A stretch of 64,000 nt of DNA from Aquimarina sp. Aq107. GTDB taxonomy: Bacteria > Bacteroidota > Bacteroidia > Flavobacteriales > Flavobacteriaceae. Positions 57,301 to 64,000 of the stretch are shown piece by piece. A program made the translations under genes and the position numbers. Positions within the stretch are counted from its first letter, which is position 1. Each line of letters opens with the position of its first letter. The notes under the pieces were generated by a model. That model saw nothing but the letters and a program-made list of their open reading frames with translations, did no database searches and was not told the origin of the DNA. The stretch is taken from positions 2,320,501 through 2,384,500 of the forward strand of contig NZ_OX030782.1 of NCBI RefSeq assembly GCF_943733665.1. Direction: 5' to 3'.

Positions 57301-58065
57301 TTGGATATTAATATTGATACAACCAGAATACGACTTTCTGAGGATCCGAGATCATTTAACCTATCAAAACCTACCATACTATTTTTACACGATTCCTTAG
57401 GATGTATAGAGCTTTGGAGAGATTTTCCAAACAAAATAAAAAAGTCTACAAACTTTAATGTACTTTCTTATGATCGTCAGGGATATGGAAAATCAGAAAG
57501 GTTTTCAGAAACTAAAAGAAGTAAAGATTATCTTAAAAAGGAAGCTGAAATATTAGCCCGATTAATTGATATCCTAGAGTTAAGAAAAGTTATACTTTTT
57601 GGTCATAGTGATGGAGGCACTATTGCATTACTTACAGCTTCTTTGTATCCTAAAAAAGTAACTGGTATTATTACCGAAGGAGCACATGTATTTGTAGAAA
57701 AAGAAACTTTACAAGGAATTCGCGAAGCCAAAATTGCTTATAAAACAACCAATCTAAAAGATAAGCTTACTAAATATCATCGGAATAATACAGAGGATGT
57801 ATTTAGAATGTGGGCAGAGACTTGGTTATCTCCTTCTTTTCTGGATTGGAATATTGAAAATTATCTTTCAAACATACAGTGCCCTTCTCTAATTATTCAA
57901 GGAGAAAATGATGAGTACGGAACTTTAGAACAAGTCTATAGTATTGTTCAAAAAACTTCTGGAAAATCTGAGTCTTTAATCATCTCTAATATTGGGCACA
58001 CTCCGCACAAGGAAACTCCAGCATTAGTAATAGATAAAACGACAAACTTTGTCCTAAATTTATAA
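57301..58065 (+). CDS. Alpha/beta hydrolase
   Basis: 254 residues from a TTG at 57301 (no better start upstream). Oxyanion region FLHDSLGCIELWRDF (about 28-42), nucleophile elbow GHSDGG (about 101-106), acid QGENDEYG and late GHTPHKE histidine. It looks like a classic cytoplasmic esterase/haloalkane-dehalogenase-fold enzyme; substrate not known. It stands 98 bases before the S9 peptidase and 125 bases from the divergent M61 gene. Confidence 0.85.
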   Translation: MDINIDTTRIRLSEDPRSFNLSKPTILFLHDSLGCIELWRDFPNKIKKSTNFNVLSYDRQGYGKSERFSETKRSKDYLKKEAEILARLIDILELRKVILFGHSDGGTIALLTASLYPKKVTGIITEGAHVFVEKETLQGIREAKIAYKTTNLKDKLTKYHRNNTEDVFRMWAETWLSPSFLDWNIENYLSNIQCPSLIIQGENDEYGTLEQVYSIVQKTSGKSESLIISNIGHTPHKETPALVIDKTTNFVLNL

Positions 58066-58126
58066 ATTCGTGGCAATACCCTACTCCAAAAACACCTGAA
58101 ATCTAATATTTGAGTAAATAAATCTC

Positions 58127-58134
58127 TATTTTTG
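58127..58134 (+). promoter_or_regulatory. Possible -7 element of the S9 peptidase promoter
   Basis: TATTTTTG fits TAnnTTTG, 29 bases before the ATG; the nearest TTG (58110-58112) is only 14 bases upstream, a bit short. Confidence 0.35.
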
Positions 58135-58163
58135 AGTGTCATATAAAACTCAAAAAAAATATT

Positions 58164-60605
58164 ATGAAATTCATCAAATCATTTTTTATTATACTGTTTT
58201 TGGGCTCAGTATTAAATGCCCAAGAAAATTTAGAATATCAAAAACCTGTAAAGGAAATCCTAGATTTGGTAGATGTGCCACTCGCACCATCTATACGTAT
58301 TGATCAGAAAGGAGAACATATGATTTTTCTATATCGAGATGGATATAAAACTATCGCAGAATTATCAGAAAAAGAAATGCGTTTAGCAGGATTAAGAATT
58401 AATCCAAAAACAAATATTTCTAGTCGTACAAATTACTATAACAATATTAAGACAAAGAAAATAGATGGAGAGCCTGTACAAGTGACTGGATTACCAACTA
58501 ACCCCAGAATATCCAATATATCCTGGTCTCCTAATCAAACTAAAGCTGCGTTTACAAATACGAGTGGCAATGGCGTTGAATTATGGATTTTAGATATAAA
58601 AAGTAATAAGGCTAATAAGATAACAGATGCCACATTAAATGCTAATATTGGTTCTCCGTTTAGATGGTTTAAGGATAATTCTTCTTTATTAGTAAAGTTT
58701 CTACCTAATAAAAAGAAAGATCTAATAAACGTAGATGAAGCAATTCCATCTGGACCTACCATTTCTATTAGTGAAGGTACAAAAGCGCAGAATAGAACCT
58801 ATCAAGATCTTTTAAAAAATCCAAATGATGAGTATAATTTTGAGCAATTAGCAACTTCAGAAATATTTAAAGTAAATCTTGATGGTACTAAGAAATCTTG
58901 GTCTAAAACAGGAATGATACGTAATTATTCTTTTTCTCCTGATGGAAACTATGTAATGGTCACTGAAATACAGAAACCATTTTCGTATTTAGTTCCTTAT
59001 TATCGTTTTCCTCAAGAAACTACTATTTATAAAAGTACTGGTGAAGTTTTTAAGACTGTTAATAAAGTTCCTATTGATGAAGTACGCCCTAAAGGTTTTA
59101 TGTCTGCTAGAATAGGAAAAAGATCTATGAGTTGGAGAGCTGACAAACCAGCAACATTAATTTGGGCGGAAGCCTTAGATAAAGGTGACCCAAATGTAGA
59201 AGTAGAATATAGAGATGAAGTTTTTGAACAAGATGCTCCTTTCGAAAACACACCTAAATCAATACTAAAAACGATCAATAGATATAGCGGAATACAATGG
59301 AGTTCTGACAAAAACATAGCTTTTGCTTATGATTATTGGTGGAATACTAGAAACACTAAAACTTATGTTTTTAATCCAAATAAGTCTTCTGAAAAACCAG
59401 AAATAATACACGATAGAAATTACCAAGACAGATATAATGATCCTGGAAACTTCGTAACTTCTAAAAATGAATTTGGACGTTCTGTAGTAGACATTAATAA
59501 AGAGAATGTATACTTAATGGGAGATGGATTTAGTAAAGAGGGTCAATTTCCTTTTATCGATAAATTAAACCTAAAAAGTAACGCTAAAAAAAGAGTTTAT
59601 AAGTCGACTTATACAGATAAAGTCGAAAGTATAAATGGTGCAATTAATCTTACAAAAGGAGAATTTCTTGTTCGTTTAGAATCACCTAGTGAATATCCTA
59701 ACTATTATATAAGAAATATAAACGCTAAGGACCAAGTAAAACAAATTACCAATTTTGCTAATCCTTTTGCGGCGCTACAAGGTGTGCATAAAGAAGTTAT
59801 CAAATATAAAAGAGATGATGGATTAGAATTATCGGGTACCTTGTACTTACCTATTGGATATGATAAAACAAAAAAGGAAAAAATGCCAATGATTTTATGG
59901 GCATATCCTGAAGAATTTAAAGATAAAAAAAGTGCTTCGCAATCAACTTCTAATCCAAATGAATTTACTTATCCTTGGTGGGGTTCTATGGTGTATTGGG
60001 TTACCAGAGGATACGTAGTATTGGATGACGCTTCTTTCCCTATTGTAGGAGAAGGTGATGAAGAACCTAATGATTCTTTTAGAAAACAATTGGTCGCTAA
60101 TGCAAAAGCTGCAATTGATGCAGTAGATAACTTAGGTCTTATTGATAGAACTCGTGTAGCTGTTGGTGGACATTCATATGGAGCCTTTATGACTGCTAAC
60201 CTATTATCACATTCTAATCTTTTTGCTGCTGGTATTGCCAGAAGTGGTGCGTATAATAGAACACTAACACCTTTTGGATTCCAAAGTGAAGAAAGAAGTT
60301 ATTGGGAAGCTCCCGAAGTTTATAATACAATGTCACCTTTTATGCACGCTGATAAGATGAAGACTCCTCTTCTTCTTATACACGGAAAAGCGGATAATAA
60401 CTCCGGAACTTATCCATTACAGAGCGAGCGCTATTTTAATGCTCTAAAAGGATTAGGAGCTACAGCAAGACTTATCATGTTACCTAAAGAAAGTCATGGA
60501 TACAGAGCTAAGGAATCTATTTTACATCTTTTATGGGAACAAGATCAATGGCTTGATAAATACGTAAAAAATAAAAAAATAAAAATTCCGGAAGGAACCA
60601 ACTAA
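58164..60605 (+). CDS. S9 family serine peptidase (prolyl-oligopeptidase-like)
   Basis: 813 residues. Signal peptide (MKFIKSFFIILFLGSVLNAQ), a beta-propeller domain (about 60-520) and a C-terminal alpha/beta hydrolase domain: GGHSYGAFMTANLLSH (Ser about 669), LLIHGKADNNSG (Asp) and PKESHGYR (His). GGHSYGAFMTA is typical of the glutamyl-endopeptidase-like S9 branch rather than dipeptidyl peptidase IV. It is likely periplasmic and degrades peptides. A hairpin terminator ends the gene. Confidence 0.92.
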   Translation: MKFIKSFFIILFLGSVLNAQENLEYQKPVKEILDLVDVPLAPSIRIDQKGEHMIFLYRDGYKTIAELSEKEMRLAGLRINPKTNISSRTNYYNNIKTKKIDGEPVQVTGLPTNPRISNISWSPNQTKAAFTNTSGNGVELWILDIKSNKANKITDATLNANIGSPFRWFKDNSSLLVKFLPNKKKDLINVDEAIPSGPTISISEGTKAQNRTYQDLLKNPNDEYNFEQLATSEIFKVNLDGTKKSWSKTGMIRNYSFSPDGNYVMVTEIQKPFSYLVPYYRFPQETTIYKSTGEVFKTVNKVPIDEVRPKGFMSARIGKRSMSWRADKPATLIWAEALDKGDPNVEVEYRDEVFEQDAPFENTPKSILKTINRYSGIQWSSDKNIAFAYDYWWNTRNTKTYVFNPNKSSEKPEIIHDRNYQDRYNDPGNFVTSKNEFGRSVVDINKENVYLMGDGFSKEGQFPFIDKLNLKSNAKKRVYKSTYTDKVESINGAINLTKGEFLVRLESPSEYPNYYIRNINAKDQVKQITNFANPFAALQGVHKEVIKYKRDDGLELSGTLYLPIGYDKTKKEKMPMILWAYPEEFKDKKSASQSTSNPNEFTYPWWGSMVYWVTRGYVVLDDASFPIVGEGDEEPNDSFRKQLVANAKAAIDAVDNLGLIDRTRVAVGGHSYGAFMTANLLSHSNLFAAGIARSGAYNRTLTPFGFQSEERSYWEAPEVYNTMSPFMHADKMKTPLLLIHGKADNNSGTYPLQSERYFNALKGLGATARLIMLPKESHGYRAKESILHLLWEQDQWLDKYVKNKKIKIPEGTN

Positions 60606-60613
60606 TTATATAT

Positions 60614-60651
60614 AATGCTGTCAGAGAAATGTCTTTTTTTCTGACAGCATT
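60614..60651. terminator. Bidirectional hairpin terminator
   Basis: AATGCTGTCAGA (60614-60625) pairs exactly with TCTGACAGCATT (60640-60651), with a T-rich loop that also makes the stem longer. It lies between converging genes. Confidence 0.88.
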
Positions 60652-60663
60652 TATCTTTTAAGA

Positions 60664-62853
60664 CTAAGGGATCAGGTTTTTTGATATGATATCTCTAAGA
60701 TCATTTTTATTTAATGGCTTATTAATGATATCATTCATTCCTATTGCAAGACATTCCTCTTGTACTTCTCCCAACTCGGCAGCTGTTAGTGCTATTATAG
60801 GAGTTGTTTGATCAAATTCTCTAATTCTTTTGGTTGCCTCACTACCATTAAGATATGGCATATTAAGGTCCATCAAAATTAGGTCAAAATCTTCCTTTTT
60901 AACCATTTGTATAGCATTGAATCCATTTTCTACTATAACACAATCGTATCCTATTAAACTTAATAAATTCTTAGTAACTATTTGATTAATTTTATTATCC
61001 TCTGCTACTAAAATTCTTCGGTATACATTAGTGGCTCCTTTATTTCGATCACTAGGAGATTGATCCTCTCCATCTTCTAAAATCTCTAACTGTAAATCAA
61101 AATAGAATTTTGTGCCTCTACCTTCATTACTTTCTAAGTAGACTTTGCTGTCCATCATTTGTAATAGATTCTTCACAATGGAAAGGCCTAAACCAGTTCC
61201 TTCTAGATTATTTGATTCTCTATCAACTTGAGAAAATTTCTCAAACACAAAATCTTTTTTGTCTTCTGGGATCCCAACACCACTATCCTCTACTTCGTAT
61301 CTAATCTGTATTGTGTTATTTTCTTTACTTAATATTTTAATTCTAAGCCATATTTTACCATTTTCAGTAAACTTTGATGCGTTTCCTATAAGGTTAATCA
61401 GAATTTCTGATAATCTAAGTGAATCTACATTAAGAGAATCTGGTAAATCATTTGGAACTTCTAAAATAAGTTGGTTATCTTTACTTTTAGCTTGATACTC
61501 AAATGAATTGAGTAAGTTTTGAGAAAGCTTAAATAAATTTGTTGGAGTTTTTGCTAACCTTACTTTATTAGATTCTATCTTACTAATTTGTAATACATTG
61601 TTTATCAAGTTTAAAAGATAATCACCCGAAAACTTTAATGAACCTAATAGTTGTCGATGTTTCTCCAAAACATCTTCATCTTCAAGTAACAAGGAAGTAA
61701 TGCCTACTACACCATAAAGTGGTGTTCTTAGTTCATGACTTACGGTAGATATAAACTGAGATTTAACTTGAGTAAGCTTTTCTGCCTCGGCTTTTGCCTC
61801 TACAAGCTCTACATTTTTATCTTTTAATACATCATTTAATTTTTTCTTTGATCTATATCCTATATACAAAAAGAATGCAGTAGCGAATAAAAATATTAAC
61901 CCTGCAACCGAAATAATATTAATCGTTCTATTGTTTTTAGCCATTTTGGCCTGATATTCTCTTTCTGTTTTTGCTATTTCTAATTCGCGCTCATACTCAT
62001 CAACGCTAAAACTAACTCTTGCAACTTCTATTTGTTTCAAGGTTTCCTTGTTATAGACTTTATCTTTATACTCTTGATAACGTTTAATATCTTTATAAGC
62101 TTCTCCTAATTTACTTTGTTTTTCATACATTTCGGCCCTAGCTTCATAAATATAAGATAACTCTAATAGCATGTTATGTCTTTCTGCTATTCGGAGAGAT
62201 TCTTGAAAAAACTCTTCAGCCTCTTCCAGATTATCTTTACCTAGTGCTAATTTTCCTTTTAGATAATATACCTCGCAATATCCTTCTACATCTTTGTTTT
62301 CTACAACCAATTTTTGAGCCTCTTCTAAATAAGGAATCGCCTTATCGTAATCTTTTGCATCTACATAAGTCCAAGCTAAATTAATTATAGGGGTCATATA
62401 CTCTTCTGAATTCTTGAGTAGTTTCCCTAACTCTGTAGCATTATTATAATAAATCAATGAGCTTTCTAAATTTTTATAACCATCAGAATACACATTTCCT
62501 AAACCATTATTATTCCATAAAATCAATAATGAATCATTTGCTTTTTCAGCATACTTTAGGGACTTTCTGTAATATTGCTCTGCATTTTTATAATCAACTA
62601 ATATTTGATAATTATATGCCATTAAATAATATGCTTCTGCCTTATAATGATCATCATCTAATTCATGAGCATAATTAGCGGCTTTAATAGCATACTCTAA
62701 TGATTCTTTAACCTTGTACTCAAATGTTAAATTATTCGATGTTTCTATTAAATATTGTAAACTATCATTAATAGGGAATTTGGACTCTTGCTGACCACGA
62801 ATCAGAAATGGAATAGAGAATATTAGATATGCAAATAACAATTTTTTCCTCAA
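60664..62853 (-). CDS. Hybrid histidine kinase with TPR sensor and receiver domain
   Basis: 729 residues: signal peptide (to about 20, IRGQQ), periplasmic TPR repeats (about 50-270), one membrane helix (about 310-330), coiled coil, HisKA with SQFISTVSHELRTPLYG (His about 377), HATPase_c (NLIGNASKFTENG, DSGVGIPEDK, GTGLGLSIVKNLL) and a C-terminal receiver (ILVAEDNKINQ...LILMDLNMP with the phospho-acceptor Asp). Output must go through another protein, since no DNA-binding domain or response regulator gene is nearby. Similar in sensor design to the TPR kinase at 34.2 kb. Confidence 0.93.
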   Translation of the reverse strand: MRKKLLFAYLIFSIPFLIRGQQESKFPINDSLQYLIETSNNLTFEYKVKESLEYAIKAANYAHELDDDHYKAEAYYLMAYNYQILVDYKNAEQYYRKSLKYAEKANDSLLILWNNNGLGNVYSDGYKNLESSLIYYNNATELGKLLKNSEEYMTPIINLAWTYVDAKDYDKAIPYLEEAQKLVVENKDVEGYCEVYYLKGKLALGKDNLEEAEEFFQESLRIAERHNMLLELSYIYEARAEMYEKQSKLGEAYKDIKRYQEYKDKVYNKETLKQIEVARVSFSVDEYERELEIAKTEREYQAKMAKNNRTINIISVAGLIFLFATAFFLYIGYRSKKKLNDVLKDKNVELVEAKAEAEKLTQVKSQFISTVSHELRTPLYGVVGITSLLLEDEDVLEKHRQLLGSLKFSGDYLLNLINNVLQISKIESNKVRLAKTPTNLFKLSQNLLNSFEYQAKSKDNQLILEVPNDLPDSLNVDSLRLSEILINLIGNASKFTENGKIWLRIKILSKENNTIQIRYEVEDSGVGIPEDKKDFVFEKFSQVDRESNNLEGTGLGLSIVKNLLQMMDSKVYLESNEGRGTKFYFDLQLEILEDGEDQSPSDRNKGATNVYRRILVAEDNKINQIVTKNLLSLIGYDCVIVENGFNAIQMVKKEDFDLILMDLNMPYLNGSEATKRIREFDQTTPIIALTAAELGEVQEECLAIGMNDIINKPLNKNDLRDIISKNLIP

Positions 62854-63009
62854 AATATGCAGTTTTGATTAACTAGCAGAGATACTAAATTATGCTATAA
62901 TTTACCAACAAAAATGATTAATATCCTATGTTAATTTACTAAAAAAAGTAGAATATATATTGATTTATTGCTTTAAGATTAAAATAAACAAATAAATGAT
63001 TGATGGTTT

Positions 63010-63900
63010 TCACTTTTTTCTTGTAGTAATATAAATCCCAAAAATTACAATCCCTGCTCCTATTATCTGTAGTATAGATAGACTTTCTTCTAAAATAAAA
63101 AATGCTAACAATATTGTTGATACAGGGCCCAAACTCCCAATGATTGCTACATTAGAAGCTCCTAAACGAGCTATTGCAGAAGAAATAAGATATGACGGAA
63201 TTATTGTAGAGAAAAAAGCCATTAAAACACTAAGCACATATACTTCAGAAGAATAGCTTAAAATATCACTTCTATCAAAAATTAAATATTGGGAAATAAT
63301 ACATAAAGAAGATATAATCATTGCATAAGAGGTGAAAACAACAACTCCGAACTTTGGTATTAACCAGCCACTACCGACTAAATAAATAGCATACGTAAGT
63401 GCGCTTAAAAAAATTAGAACCACTCCTGAAAGAAGGTTCGGAATATCTAATTGAAGTTCTTGCCAAAACGTAATTAATACTCCTACATATGTAATTAATA
63501 TAGCAACTAGTTGTTGTTTTGTTATTTTATGTTTTAGAAATACTCTAGAAATTATTAGCACTAAAGTTGGATATACAAATAAAATTATCCGCTCTAATCC
63601 CGCTTTAATATATTGTAATCCAAGAAAATCAAAATAGCTAGCTAAATAGTATCCAATAAAACCAAAAAACACAATCCACAAATAATCTTTTCTCTTAATA
63701 TTTTCTGGAGAAGCAGGTTTATTAAATTGTGCTATAATTATATACACAGGCAGAGAGAATGACATCCTAAACAACAACAAATGCTCTGAAGTTACCTGAT
63801 ATTTATAAGCCATTTTTACCATAACTGCTTTGGCAGAAAATAAAATAACTCCAATAATTGCTAGTATTATACCTAATGAGATTTGTTTAGATTTTTGCAT
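63010..63900 (-). CDS. EamA/DMT family transporter
   Basis: 296 residues with ten predicted membrane helices in two repeats, as in the drug/metabolite transporter family (EamA); the repeat signature is seen in LLLFRMSFSLPVYIIIA and the second-half ASNVAIIGSLGPVSTILLAFFILEE. Substrate unknown (metabolite or amino-acid efflux is common). Its start is the ATG near 63900. It stands alone, upstream of the hybrid kinase on the same strand. Confidence 0.9.
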   Translation of the reverse strand: MQKSKQISLGIILAIIGVILFSAKAVMVKMAYKYQVTSEHLLLFRMSFSLPVYIIIAQFNKPASPENIKRKDYLWIVFFGFIGYYLASYFDFLGLQYIKAGLERIILFVYPTLVLIISRVFLKHKITKQQLVAILITYVGVLITFWQELQLDIPNLLSGVVLIFLSALTYAIYLVGSGWLIPKFGVVVFTSYAMIISSLCIISQYLIFDRSDILSYSSEVYVLSVLMAFFSTIIPSYLISSAIARLGASNVAIIGSLGPVSTILLAFFILEESLSILQIIGAGIVIFGIYITTRKK

Positions 63901-63968
63901 TCAGTAAAATTAATCACAATATCTTTTGCAGGTATTACACACATTTAGCAAAATTACGATGTCCAACA

Positions 63969-64000
63969 AAAAACCCCTTGAAAGTTTTCAAGAGGTTTTT
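63969..64000. terminator. Hairpin terminator at the window edge
   Basis: AAAAACCCCTTGAAA (63969-63983) pairs with TTTCAAGAGGTTTTT (63986-64000), one mismatch. It presumably terminates a gene to the right of the window. Confidence 0.75.

Overview
This window is a stretch of ordinary chromosome from a marine-type flavobacterium (Bacteroidota, most likely Flavobacteriaceae, Aquimarina-like). The evidence is the strongly AT-rich DNA, Bacteroidota-style promoters (TTG, about 20 bp, TAnnTTTG), several TTG starts, two proteins with type IX secretion (T9SS) C-terminal sorting domains, menaquinone biosynthesis genes and several Bacteroidota-restricted hypothetical families. I see no rRNA, tRNA, insertion sequence, prophage, CRISPR array or plasmid gene.

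Layout. 1-14.1 kb: a VOC protein cut by the window edge, proline dehydrogenase, AroB, small envelope hypotheticals, a DASS transporter beside an SH3-like hypothetical, UvrA, a LOG-family protein, and a secreted nuclease-like protein overlapping a very large M1-like/outer-membrane beta-barrel protein. 14.1-25.3 kb: a YhhN-like membrane protein, a fused two-domain 2-oxoacid dehydrogenase E1, two tandem coiled-coil paralogues, and the menaquinone genes menB and thioesterase-menF-menD, with a CvfB-like RNA-binding protein and a DUF2853 protein between them. 25.4-33.8 kb: a TetR regulator with two alpha/beta hydrolases, a secreted JAMM-like protein, small NTF2 and DinB proteins, an S41 peptidase, an AraC-type membrane regulator, an AlkD-like protein and a secreted hydrolase. 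34.2-43.4 kb: a TPR histidine kinase, PEP carboxylase, an Lrp regulator, an M14 carboxypeptidase divergent from an XRE regulator, then a lipoprotein, TerC and PhnA. 43.6-64 kb: a T9SS-exported GH11 xylanase, topoisomerase IV (parC, parE), a GNAT protein, KatG, an ArsR/SRPBCC pair, a CrtI-like flavoenzyme, an M61 peptidase, an alpha/beta hydrolase, an S9 peptidase, a hybrid histidine kinase and an EamA transporter.

How the genes work together. The men genes form part of the menaquinone pathway (isochorismate synthase, SEPHCHC synthase, naphthoate synthase and a candidate DHNA-CoA thioesterase); menA, menC, menE and menH are not in the window. Secreted and surface proteins (nuclease-like, xylanase, S41, M61, S9, JAMM-like) fit a polymer-degrading lifestyle. 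Convergent gene pairs are separated by strong bidirectional hairpin terminators.

I found no clear multi-gene novel defence or mobile system. The most interesting items are a six-site palindrome array around the XRE gene, a two-operator ArsR promoter, an isolated GH11 xylanase with a T9SS tag, a zinc-motif-less M1-like domain fused to an outer-membrane barrel, a secreted JAMM-like protein, and an AraC-type gene whose first membrane helix is encoded upstream of any canonical start codon.
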